Source of the DNA: Muribaculaceae bacterium
GTDB taxonomy: Bacteria; Bacteroidota; Bacteroidia; Bacteroidales; Muribaculaceae
NCBI GenBank assembly: GCA_017624155.1
Contig: JAGANS010000093.1
Location: forward strand, 1 to 54,298
DNA: 54,298 bases
Direction: 5' to 3'
Below the pieces are notes generated by a model. That model saw only the letters and a program-made list of their open reading frames with translations. It ran no database searches and had not been told where the DNA came from. Of the stretch, positions 26,990-35,448 are shown piece after piece. Within the stretch, counting starts at the first letter, position 1. Each line of letters starts with the position of its first letter. The position numbers and the translations under genes were made by a program.

Positions 26990-27063
26990 TTGCTGTACGG
27001 TTATCCGTGGCTATAAAGATATCGGTAAAAGCTTTAGATAATTCGCCGAGTTATGCCATAATT

Positions 27064-27119
27064 GTTGCAAAGAGTATGACAAATCGTGCATTGACCGTTT
27101 TTTTATACCTTATGCAACA
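27064..27119 (+). promoter_or_regulatory. Candidate regulator-binding region upstream of PUL B susC
   Basis: It contains TTGCAA at 27065-27070, TTTTTTATAC at 27099-27108 (the same decamer occurs at 22838-22847) and TGCAACA at 27113-27119. These words recur from the other two fructan promoters, but their spacing to the -7 box differs, so the exact operator here is not clear. Confidence 0.35.
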
Positions 27120-27150
27120 CTTAAACTACATGCGGCAAGCCGCTTTAATA

Positions 27151-27158
27151 TAATTTTG
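27151..27158 (+). promoter_or_regulatory. Promoter -7 element of PUL B susC
   Basis: TAATTTTG, identical to the octamer in front of PUL A susC, 45 bp before the start codon. There is no TTTG -33 box at the expected distance. Confidence 0.65.
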
Positions 27159-27195
27159 CACAAGAATTTCTAACAAAACCAATTAATAACTAATC

Positions 27196-30100
27196 ATGAA
27201 AAAGACAATCCTCAGTGCGATATTGCTGCTGCTTATGGCAGTAATGGCGCAAGCGCAGAACATCACTGTGCACGGGACTGTGTGGGGCCTCGCTGACGAT
27301 GAGCCGCTGATCGGCGCTTCAGTCACCCCCGCCGACAATCCCGGCAAAGGTGTGACCACCGACATTGACGGTGCATTCACAATCACCGTGGCCGAGGGCT
27401 CACAGCTCACATTTTCTTATGTAGGATACAAATCACAGACTCTTGCAGCCGTGCCCGACATGAAGGTAGTGCTTGCCGAGGACGCCCAGGCGCTCGACGA
27501 AATCGTGGTAGTCGGTTACACCACCCAGCGCAAGGCCGACCTCACCGGCGCCGTGGCCGTGATGGACATGAAGCAGCCCATGAGTGAGAACTCGGGCAGT
27601 ATCATCAATTCGATGCAGGGCCGTATGCCAGGTGTGCAGGTTACCACCGATGCCGCTCCCGGCGGCGGCGCTATCCGTGTGCGCGGTATGTCGACTGTCA
27701 ATGCCAACGACCCTCTCTATGTAGTTGACGGTATCGCCACCGACAATATCACATCCATCAACCCCAGCGACATCGAGTCGATGCAGGTGCTCAAGGATGC
27801 CGCATCGGCCTCTATCTACGGTTCGCGCGCAGCCAATGGCGTCATCATCGTCACCACCCGTCAGGGCAAGGGCGACAAGATGAATATCAACGTCAACTAT
27901 GCAGCTTCGCTTCAGACTGTAGGTAAGCGCTATGAGGTGCTCAATGCCACCCAGTGGGGTGAGGCATATTGGGCAGCCAACCTCAACTGCGGACTCACCC
28001 CCTCGCATCCACTATACGGCAACGGTCCCAGGCCTGAGCTTGTACAGTATATCGGCGGCAACACCAACTTCGCCACCACCAACACCGACTGGCAGGATGA
28101 AGTGTACCATGCCGCATGGACCAACAACCTCACCGCAAGTATCTCCAACAGCAGCGAGCGCGGATCCTTCCTTTTCTCGGCCAACTACATCAATCAGAAC
28201 GGTATGATGATCGACACGTTCTATCGTCGCTACTCGGCACGTGTCAACTCCACATACAAATTCAACAAATACATCACCGTGGGCGAGAACCTGATGATCG
28301 CCAACTGGAACGACCGCGGCTACAGCACCAACGACGACCGCGGCATTCCCTATACAGCCATGCGTCAGCATCCGGCACTTCCGGTTCGCGGTGCCGACGG
28401 CGACTGGGCACGTCCGATGGATCTGATCTCCTCGGATATCGCCAACCCCGTGCAGCAACTCTACAATGGCCGCGACAACACCAACCAGAGCTGGCGCATA
28501 TTCGGCAACGCCTATCTGGCCGTGATGCCTGTCGAGGGTCTTACCCTGAAATCCAATCTCGGTATCGAGCATGTGCAGTACTTCAACAAGGTGCTCAACC
28601 GCAAGACTATCGCCAGCGACATGAACAGCATGAGCCGCGAATACGGTCAGGGCGACACATGGACATGGACCAACACGGCCAACTATGTGCGTACATTCAA
28701 CGAGAAGCACCATCTCAACGCACTCTTCGGCGTTGAAGCCATCAAATACACATTCGAGAACGTAGGCGCCGCCCGCACCGACTATGCCTTTGAAGATGAC
28801 GACTACATGCACATCGACTCGGGCGAGGGCACTCAGACCAACAACGGCACCAAGCGCCAGTGGAGCCTCTTCTCGATCTTCGGCAAGGTCGACTACAACT
28901 ATGCCGACCGCTATCTGGCATCATTCACACTGCGCCGCGACCAGTCGTCGCGCCTCGACAAGAACCACAACTCGGGCGTGTTCCCCGCAGCCACCGTGGC
29001 ATGGCGTCCCACCCAGGAGGAATTCTTCCCCGAGAACAACATCCTCAACGATCTCAAGATCCGCTTCGCATGGGGCCAGAACGGTAACTCGGCAATCGGC
29101 GACCTCTATGCCTCGTACAGCACTTACCGCTACGACATGGGCAACGGCGCCTACGACCTCAACGGCACCAACACCGGACAGGTGCCCGGCATCATCGTAG
29201 CCACCTCGGGCAACGACAAGCTCAAGTGGGAAACCACCACGCAGACCAACATCGGTATCGACCTCGGCCTCCTTAACGGCTCGCTCAGCGTCAGCGCCGA
29301 TTACTATATCAAGAAAACCAAGGACATGCTCACCATCCCGCCCGTACTGTCGGTAGCCGGCGAGAATGCCGCCATGTGGATGAATACCGGCGACATGGAC
29401 AACCATGGCTGGGAAGTGACCGTCAACTATAACTCACCGCGTTACGGCGACTTCTCGTGGAGCGGCAACTTCAATATCTCGGCCTACCGCAACAAGCTTG
29501 TCAAGCTCAACAGCCTCGTCAAGAGCGTGGGCGGCGACTTCCGTCTGATGGTCGACGAGCCGATGGGCGTGTACTACGGCTATGTATGCGACGGCATCTT
29601 CCAGACTCCCGATCAGGTAAGCAACCATGCCATCCAACAGGGTGCGGCCCCGGGCCGTCTCATCTATCGCGACATCGACGGCAACGGTGTGATCAACGAG
29701 AACGACCGCTGCATCATCGGCGATCCGAATCCCGACTTCTCTCTGGGTCTCAATCTCGATTTCCGCTATCGCGATTTCACCCTCAGCACATTCTTTACCG
29801 GTGACTTCGGCTTCGACATCTACAACACCACCAAGCGCCAGCTCTACTTCATGAGCAACGGCGGCGTGTCAACCAACCGTTCGGTAGACATCCTCAACGC
29901 ATGGACTCCCAACAACACCAACACCGACATACCCGCGCTCGCCGTCACCGACGACAACAACGAGACCCGCATGTCGACCTACTATGTGGAGGACGGCTCC
30001 TACTTCAAGATGAAATACATCAAGCTCGCCTATCAGCTGCCGCAGAAGGTGCTCCGTCCTATCGGCGCCTCGACCTGCAGCGTATACGGTCAGCTCGAGA

Positions 30101-30231
30101 ACGTGTTCACCGCCACCAAGTACAAGGGACTTGATCCCGAACTGCCTCTGGGCGGCTACGGCGCCCGCGTGGACAATGGTCCGTATCCGCGCTCGCGTGT
30201 CATCTCATTCGGTCTTAACATCAACTTCTAA
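27196..30231 (+). CDS. susC: SusC-family TonB-dependent transporter (PUL B)
   Basis: A 1011-aa outer-membrane transporter. Signal peptide 1-20 (VMAQAQ), regulatory beta domain about 22-110, DEIVVVGY TonB-box-like stretch, plug with SIYGSRAANGVIIVTTRQG, barrel ending in LNINF. It is clearly paralogous to the PUL A transporter, especially in the first 110 residues, but the barrel loops differ, suggesting a different fructan length or linkage. The susD partner begins about 14 bp downstream. Confidence 0.96.
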   Translation: MKKTILSAILLLLMAVMAQAQNITVHGTVWGLADDEPLIGASVTPADNPGKGVTTDIDGAFTITVAEGSQLTFSYVGYKSQTLAAVPDMKVVLAEDAQALDEIVVVGYTTQRKADLTGAVAVMDMKQPMSENSGSIINSMQGRMPGVQVTTDAAPGGGAIRVRGMSTVNANDPLYVVDGIATDNITSINPSDIESMQVLKDAASASIYGSRAANGVIIVTTRQGKGDKMNINVNYAASLQTVGKRYEVLNATQWGEAYWAANLNCGLTPSHPLYGNGPRPELVQYIGGNTNFATTNTDWQDEVYHAAWTNNLTASISNSSERGSFLFSANYINQNGMMIDTFYRRYSARVNSTYKFNKYITVGENLMIANWNDRGYSTNDDRGIPYTAMRQHPALPVRGADGDWARPMDLISSDIANPVQQLYNGRDNTNQSWRIFGNAYLAVMPVEGLTLKSNLGIEHVQYFNKVLNRKTIASDMNSMSREYGQGDTWTWTNTANYVRTFNEKHHLNALFGVEAIKYTFENVGAARTDYAFEDDDYMHIDSGEGTQTNNGTKRQWSLFSIFGKVDYNYADRYLASFTLRRDQSSRLDKNHNSGVFPAATVAWRPTQEEFFPENNILNDLKIRFAWGQNGNSAIGDLYASYSTYRYDMGNGAYDLNGTNTGQVPGIIVATSGNDKLKWETTTQTNIGIDLGLLNGSLSVSADYYIKKTKDMLTIPPVLSVAGENAAMWMNTGDMDNHGWEVTVNYNSPRYGDFSWSGNFNISAYRNKLVKLNSLVKSVGGDFRLMVDEPMGVYYGYVCDGIFQTPDQVSNHAIQQGAAPGRLIYRDIDGNGVINENDRCIIGDPNPDFSLGLNLDFRYRDFTLSTFFTGDFGFDIYNTTKRQLYFMSNGGVSTNRSVDILNAWTPNNTNTDIPALAVTDDNNETRMSTYYVEDGSYFKMKYIKLAYQLPQKVLRPIGASTCSVYGQLENVFTATKYKGLDPELPLGGYGARVDNGPYPRSRVISFGLNINF

Positions 30232-30245
30232 TCGTGTCAACAACA

Positions 30246-31913
30246 ATGAAATCATCATATATCACCAGCAAACTCCGCCGCGCCGTGCTGGCAGGTGCCT
30301 GTGCAGTGCTCGCAGCAGGTGCCATGACATCGTGCGACGACATGCTCGACATGAAGCCCCAGGGCCAGTTCACTGCCTCGCAGCTCGACGACGAATCGAT
30401 CGAAGGCCTGATGGCAGCAGCATACGCCGGCCTGCAGAGCCACTTCTTCGGCAATAACGAGGCCTTCGCCGGCCCTATCACCAACTGGATTTTCGACGTC
30501 CGCTCCGACGATGCCTACAAGGGCGGCGGCGGTGTGTCGATGGAAGGCAACATCCATCAGCTTGAAGTATCCAACATACAGAGCGACAACGTGAGCATAT
30601 TCAACAAGTGGCAGAACAACTTCTATGCCGTGTCGCGCTGCAACAAGGCCATACAGGCCGTTACAAATTCAGAGGCATCCGATAAGGAAAACCTGATCGC
30701 TCAGCTCAAGACCTTGCGCGCCTACTTCTACTTCGACCTTATCCGCATATTTGACCGCATCCCGTATTTCACAGAGAACGACAACCCCAACGAGGCACGT
30801 TACGACCAGTACACACGCGATGAGATATTCGGGTTCATCAAATCAGACCTTGCCGACGCCTACAAGGTGCTCCCCGAGACCCAGAGTCAGGTGGGCCGCT
30901 TCAACAAGTATGTAGCCGCCGCTATCCACGCCAAGGTATCGGCATTCACATCCTCATGGAGCGAGGTGGAGCAGTATGCTGACTATGTGATCTCCTCGGG
31001 CCGCTACCGGCTGTATCAGAACTTCCTCGACATGTCGAAGATCGAGTTCAACAACCAGTATGAGTCGGTGATGGCCATACAGTTCTCCACTGCCAACAAC
31101 AACGCCAACATCAACTGGTGCAACCTGCTCAACACCACCTACTCGGCCGGCAACCTTTACGGCAACGGCGACGACTTCTTCCTGGCCTCGCAGAATCTTG
31201 TCAACGCATTCCGCACCGACGACAATGGCCTGCCCATTCTCGACGGCACATTCAACGACGTGAAGGTTACCACCAACTATCCCGGCAATGTGGATCCGCG
31301 CCTCGACTTCACTGTCGGCCGCATAGGCATGCCATTCCGCGGCTATACATATACGATGGAATGGACCCGCGCCTATGATGTTTACGGCGAGTATTCGGGC
31401 AAGAAGGGCCTTATCGACCCCAATTCGCCCGACATGGTTCAGGGCTTCCCCTGGGGAGCTTCGCCGCTCAATTTCATTCTCATCCGCTATGCCGACATCG
31501 TTCTGCTCAAGGCCGAGGCCCTGATCGAGCAGAACAAGCAGCTCGGCGATGCCCGCGAACTCATCAACAGCGTGCGCCGCAAGGCTGCCCGCTCGGTTGA
31601 TCCGTCATACACACCGGTCGACTGCAATCCCAATATCGCATCCTATTATGTAGCCGAATATCCCGCCGAGGGCTGGAATCAGGATTATGCCCGCCGCGCC
31701 GTGCGCATGGAGCGCCGCCTCGAGCTGGCCATGGAGGGCAACCGATGGTTTGACCTCGTGCGCTGGGGCAATGTCGTCGAGACTATGAACGAATACTTCC
31801 GCACCGAGTCGCTCCTCCGTCCCTACTACGAGAGCGCTACGATGACCGCCGACGAGACCTACTTCCCCGTGCCTCTCAGTGAGGTGGAGAACGCAGGCGG
31901 CCTTTACAATTAA
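30246..31913 (+). CDS. susD: SusD-family outer-membrane glycan-binding lipoprotein (PUL B)
   Basis: A 555-aa SusD/RagB protein. The ATG at 30246 is preferred to an upstream GTG at 30234 because it begins the signal peptide directly; lipobox MTSC (Cys33) is followed by DDMLDMKPQG. The C-terminal block RRLELAMEGNRWFDLVRWG is typical. It is the partner of the susC gene just upstream and should hold fructan chains over the transporter mouth. The gene ends 20 bp before the DUF4960 lipoprotein gene. Confidence 0.95.
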   Translation: MKSSYITSKLRRAVLAGACAVLAAGAMTSCDDMLDMKPQGQFTASQLDDESIEGLMAAAYAGLQSHFFGNNEAFAGPITNWIFDVRSDDAYKGGGGVSMEGNIHQLEVSNIQSDNVSIFNKWQNNFYAVSRCNKAIQAVTNSEASDKENLIAQLKTLRAYFYFDLIRIFDRIPYFTENDNPNEARYDQYTRDEIFGFIKSDLADAYKVLPETQSQVGRFNKYVAAAIHAKVSAFTSSWSEVEQYADYVISSGRYRLYQNFLDMSKIEFNNQYESVMAIQFSTANNNANINWCNLLNTTYSAGNLYGNGDDFFLASQNLVNAFRTDDNGLPILDGTFNDVKVTTNYPGNVDPRLDFTVGRIGMPFRGYTYTMEWTRAYDVYGEYSGKKGLIDPNSPDMVQGFPWGASPLNFILIRYADIVLLKAEALIEQNKQLGDARELINSVRRKAARSVDPSYTPVDCNPNIASYYVAEYPAEGWNQDYARRAVRMERRLELAMEGNRWFDLVRWGNVVETMNEYFRTESLLRPYYESATMTADETYFPVPLSEVENAGGLYN

Positions 31914-31933
31914 CCTTAAACTGCATTACGACA

Positions 31934-33115
31934 ATGAAATTCATCAAATATATCGCTTTTGCGGCCATAGTCGGCACCGCAGCAGCATTTCAGGCATGCT
32001 CAAGCGTCGAGTATCCCGAGACACCTGTAGTGCCGGGTGTCACCAATCTCGCCTATACACTCGCAGGCCGTAACGTGACCCTCACATGGGACGCTCCCCA
32101 GGGTGCGACCGGATTTGAGGTGATCCGCAATGCCCAGCTTGTGGAGACTCTTCCCGCCGGAACAACCACCTATACCCTGCAGCGCCAGAGCACCGGCGTG
32201 GAACTCGCATACACAGTCAAGGCCAAGTACGACAACGATCTCGTATCGCTCGGCCAGACAGTCCGCTTCATTATCGAGGCCATTCCCGCCAAGGTGGGTA
32301 TGCTCATCCCCTGCGCAAGTGTCGCCGAACTCACCGACGATGACGAGATCGCCGCAGCCGAGTGGTTCCAGACAACCTATGCCTCCAATGGCAGCATCCT
32401 CACTCCGGCCGACATCGCCGGTATCGATCCCGATGAATACAATGTGGTATGGGTGAACATCGACCGCGTGGGTCTTGCCTACGGCTGGGAGAACCTCCCC
32501 GCTCCGCTTGTCACTCCCGAGGCTGTCGAGGCCATGGCCCGCTATGTGGCCGAGGGCGGTAACGTATTCCTCACCAAGATGGCCACTCAACTCACTGTGC
32601 CCTACGGTATACTGGCTCCGGAATTCGCTCCCGGCATCTTCGGCTCGGGCGAAGGCGGCGAAGGCAACGACAACTGGTGTGTGAACGCCCAGATCGGCTA
32701 CATGAACCACGAAAGCAATCCCTCGCAGTACTATGACCACCGTGCCGACGATATCTATAAGGGCATGACAACTCTGCCCGACTACGGGCACGAGACATTC
32801 GCCCTCGAGGGTCCGGGATGGCGCGAAGACCACAACTGCATGTGGGATCTCAATGCCTACCAGTACACCGCTCAGGGCGCCAATACGGTCGAGAAGTTCC
32901 AGAATCAGAACAACTGTATCGTTCTCGGCACATGGGCCCACGTGGTTGACTATGCCGTAGCCGGTATCGTACAGTTCAATCCCACAGCCGAGCATCTCGG
33001 CAGCTGCATCGCCATCGGCCTGTCGGCCTACGAATTTGCACAGCGCGGCGGCAATCCCTATCAGGATAATGTCAACCGCCTGACACAGAATTGTATAAGC
33101 GTTCTCAGCAAGTAA
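31934..33115 (+). CDS. FnIII-DUF4960 lipoprotein, probable surface fructan-binding protein
   Basis: A 393-aa protein with lipobox FQAC (Cys22). A fibronectin type III-like module (about 38-115, NLAYTLAGRNVTLTWDAP) precedes the DUF4960 domain (about 120-393), which contains WREDHNCMWDLN, also present in the next two genes. It sits in the third position after susCD, where B. theta has the levan-binding protein BT1761, so a surface binding role is inferred. It has no sorting-type tail, unlike its two neighbours. A strong hairpin follows at 33138. Confidence 0.82.
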   Translation: MKFIKYIAFAAIVGTAAAFQACSSVEYPETPVVPGVTNLAYTLAGRNVTLTWDAPQGATGFEVIRNAQLVETLPAGTTTYTLQRQSTGVELAYTVKAKYDNDLVSLGQTVRFIIEAIPAKVGMLIPCASVAELTDDDEIAAAEWFQTTYASNGSILTPADIAGIDPDEYNVVWVNIDRVGLAYGWENLPAPLVTPEAVEAMARYVAEGGNVFLTKMATQLTVPYGILAPEFAPGIFGSGEGGEGNDNWCVNAQIGYMNHESNPSQYYDHRADDIYKGMTTLPDYGHETFALEGPGWREDHNCMWDLNAYQYTAQGANTVEKFQNQNNCIVLGTWAHVVDYAVAGIVQFNPTAEHLGSCIAIGLSAYEFAQRGGNPYQDNVNRLTQNCISVLSK

Positions 33116-33137
33116 GGGATCACGATAAATAATAGAT

Positions 33138-33167
33138 ATTGGGCGCCGCTTGTCGGCGGCGCCCAAT
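33138..33167 (+). other. Intra-operon hairpin between DUF4960 genes
   Basis: A perfect 12-bp stem (33138-33149 with 33156-33167) with a six-base loop. It lacks a T-run, so it is a poor intrinsic terminator; it may protect the 3' end of a processed susCD mRNA or attenuate transcription into the downstream genes. Confidence 0.6.
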
Positions 33168-33200
33168 AATTTGACACACATTCATTAACCTACATTTCGT

Positions 33201-34286
33201 ATGAAAAACACTTTACGCAAAAGCGTAATTGCAGCCTTGGCCCTCGGCCTCGCCGCAACAGTACAGGCTAATCCGCGTCAGGCTATTCTTATCGCGGAGC
33301 CGACAGTAGATCAGCTCAACAGTCAGGAAAAGGCTGCTGCCGAATACTTCCAGCGCCTCAACAACGACGGCGTTGTTATTGCCCCGGGCGAAACATCAAA
33401 GATCGATGCACAGCAAGTCGACGTAATATGGATCCATATCGACCGTCTGAATGTCGGCAAGGGTAATCTCCCCGCTGTATTCGACGAGGCCACAATCAAC
33501 GCTCTTAAGCAGTACCTTGCCGACGGCGGCAACCTGCTCCTCACCAAGCACGCCACCCAGCTCGTGGCTCGGGTTGGCCGCGTAGCCCCCGAATTCGACG
33601 TCAACATCTATGGCGACGGCGATGGAGGCAATGGCACTGACAACTGGGAAATTATGGCGCAAATCGGTTATGATAATATAGAGAAAGATCCCAGCCAATA
33701 TTACGACCGTCGCAATCATCCGATTTATGCCGGATTAACGACCGGCGATCGTGAGGGTCATGAAGTGTTTCCTTTGCTTGGGACAAACGGCGCCGGTGAA
33801 ATGTGGCGCGAAGACCACAACTGCAAGTGGGACTTCAATGCATACAATATCGCTGGTCTGTTCGCAGTTGACGGCGCAAATACGGTTGAGAAATTTGAGA
33901 AGCAGACAAATTCGGTAGTATTGGGTGCATGGGGCCATGTAAAAGACTATGCCTGCGCAGGTATCATCGAATTCAAACAGCAGGCTCTCGGTCGCAGCAG
34001 TGATAACAAGGGCGTGATCATTGCCAACGGCCTTGCTGCTTATGAGTTGGCCCCACGTAATGGCGGTAATGCTTTCCAAAGCAATATCGAGAAACTTACA
34101 GCCAATTCGCTCAACTATCTCAGCGGTGACGGTGATCCCTCGGGCATAACCGATGTGGAGGTCGCCGGTGACAGCGCTGCCGAGTATTTCAATCTGCAGG
34201 GCGTGCGTGTGGCTGAAGATGCTCTCTCGGCCGGTCTTTACATCAAGCGTCAGGGCAACAAGTCTACAAAAGTAATCATCAAATAA
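33201..34286 (+). CDS. Secreted DUF4960 protein with sorting-type tail, first of a tandem pair
   Basis: A 361-aa protein with signal peptidase I signal (ends TVQA, about residue 23), mature start NPRQAILI, and no lipobox. The DUF4960 domain fills about 25-310, with VDVIWIHIDR, ADGGNLLLTKHATQL and WREDHNCKWDFN. The last 45 residues (YFNLQGVRVAE ... GLYIKRQGN ... KVIIK) form a tail like those of other secreted proteins here. It is a close paralogue of the gene 11 bp downstream. Segments resemble class I amidotransferase-like (ThuA-like) folds, so an enzymatic role cannot be excluded; fructan binding is the simpler inference. Confidence 0.78.
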   Translation: MKNTLRKSVIAALALGLAATVQANPRQAILIAEPTVDQLNSQEKAAAEYFQRLNNDGVVIAPGETSKIDAQQVDVIWIHIDRLNVGKGNLPAVFDEATINALKQYLADGGNLLLTKHATQLVARVGRVAPEFDVNIYGDGDGGNGTDNWEIMAQIGYDNIEKDPSQYYDRRNHPIYAGLTTGDREGHEVFPLLGTNGAGEMWREDHNCKWDFNAYNIAGLFAVDGANTVEKFEKQTNSVVLGAWGHVKDYACAGIIEFKQQALGRSSDNKGVIIANGLAAYELAPRNGGNAFQSNIEKLTANSLNYLSGDGDPSGITDVEVAGDSAAEYFNLQGVRVAEDALSAGLYIKRQGNKSTKVIIK

Positions 34287-34297
34287 GAATCACAACA

Positions 34298-35377
34298 ATG
34301 AAACTCAATATATTCAAAACCGCTGTCGCAACTGCTGTTCTCAGCTGTGCTGCTTCGGCCATGGCCAATCCCCGCCAGGCTATTCTAATCGGCTATCCTA
34401 CCGTCGACGGTATCGACAACTTTCAGGAATATGCCGCCGCCAAGTTCTTTGTCGACAACAACAAGGACGGTGTGGTGATCGCGCCGGGCGAAACCGACAA
34501 AATCGATGCTAAGAATCTCGACTGCATCTGGATACATATCGACCGTCTCGAGGTCGGCAAGGGTAACCTCCCCACCGCGTTCAGCAACACCGCTACCGTC
34601 GAAGCTCTCAAGAAATTTGTCGCCGACGGCGGCAATCTGCTCCTCACCAAGCATGCCACCCAGCTGCTGGCCAAGATCGGCCGCGTAGAGCCTTCATTCG
34701 ACATCAACATATATAGCGACGGTCAGGGCGGCGAAGGATTCGACGACTGGACCCTCAACGCATATCTCGGCTACTGGCAGGAGAATCCCGATAATCAGGG
34801 CGACAAATTTCCCGAGCAGATCTATGACCGTCGCGGCCATGATATCTACAAGGGCCTTGAAACCAGCGACGCCTTTGCCTGGGAGACATTTCCCATGGAA
34901 GGTACCGGCAATATAGAGACATCGCTTTGGCGCGAGGATCACAACTGCATGTGGGATCTCAACGGCTACACATATACCGCCGAGGGAGCCAATACGGTTG
35001 AGAAGTTCGAGAAGCAGACAAATTCGGTAATTCTCGGCACATGGGGCCATGTACAGGACTATGCCGTGGCCGGCGTGGTGGAATTCCTCCCCGCCGACAA
35101 CTCGGGCCGCATCATCGCCAACGGTCTGGCCACCTGTGAGTGGTCGCCCCGCAACGGTGTGAACGCATACCACAGCAACCTCGAAAAACTCACTCAGAAC
35201 TGTCTCAGCTACCTCGCCCCCGCCTCGACCGACGGAGTGGCCGACATCGAAGTTGCCGATGATGCCGCAGCCGAATATTTCAACCTCCAGGGCGTTCACG
35301 TCGATGCCGAGGCTCTCGCCCCCGGCCTCTATATCGTGCGCCGTGGCAATAATGCTACCAAAGTTCTCGTTAAGTAA
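34298..35377 (+). CDS. Secreted DUF4960 protein with sorting-type tail, second of a tandem pair
   Basis: A 359-aa paralogue of the preceding gene. The signal peptide ends SAMA (about residue 23), mature start NPRQAILI. It shares DCIWIHIDR, ADGGNLLLTKHATQL, LWREDHNCMWDLN and EKFEKQTNSVILGTWGHV. The tail YFNLQGVHVDA ... APGLYIVRRGN ... KVLVK matches its twin. The two genes look like a tandem duplication, with the strongest identity in the DUF4960 core. It is followed about 70 bp later by the LamG-GH32 gene, with which it is probably co-transcribed. Confidence 0.78.
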   Translation: MKLNIFKTAVATAVLSCAASAMANPRQAILIGYPTVDGIDNFQEYAAAKFFVDNNKDGVVIAPGETDKIDAKNLDCIWIHIDRLEVGKGNLPTAFSNTATVEALKKFVADGGNLLLTKHATQLLAKIGRVEPSFDINIYSDGQGGEGFDDWTLNAYLGYWQENPDNQGDKFPEQIYDRRGHDIYKGLETSDAFAWETFPMEGTGNIETSLWREDHNCMWDLNGYTYTAEGANTVEKFEKQTNSVILGTWGHVQDYAVAGVVEFLPADNSGRIIANGLATCEWSPRNGVNAYHSNLEKLTQNCLSYLAPASTDGVADIEVADDAAAEYFNLQGVHVDAEALAPGLYIVRRGNNATKVLVK

Positions 35378-35448
35378 ATATATTTTCCACACAGGTGCCG
35401 CGGCCATCCGCGACACCTGTGTATTACTACCCTAAAATCAGAATAATC

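Noticed and set aside
28012-28812. 266-codon open frame on the minus strand
   Set aside because: Antisense to PUL B susC; composition typical of a shadow frame.
32000-33181. 393-codon open frame on the minus strand
   Set aside because: Antisense to the DUF4960 lipoprotein gene, which has clear homology and a lipobox; the equal length of the two frames is coincidence.
33170-33198. Possible promoter before the first secreted DUF4960 gene
   Set aside because: TTTG and TACATTTC are only 17 bp apart, the second deviates from consensus and ends 2 bp before the start codon, leaving no room for a leader.
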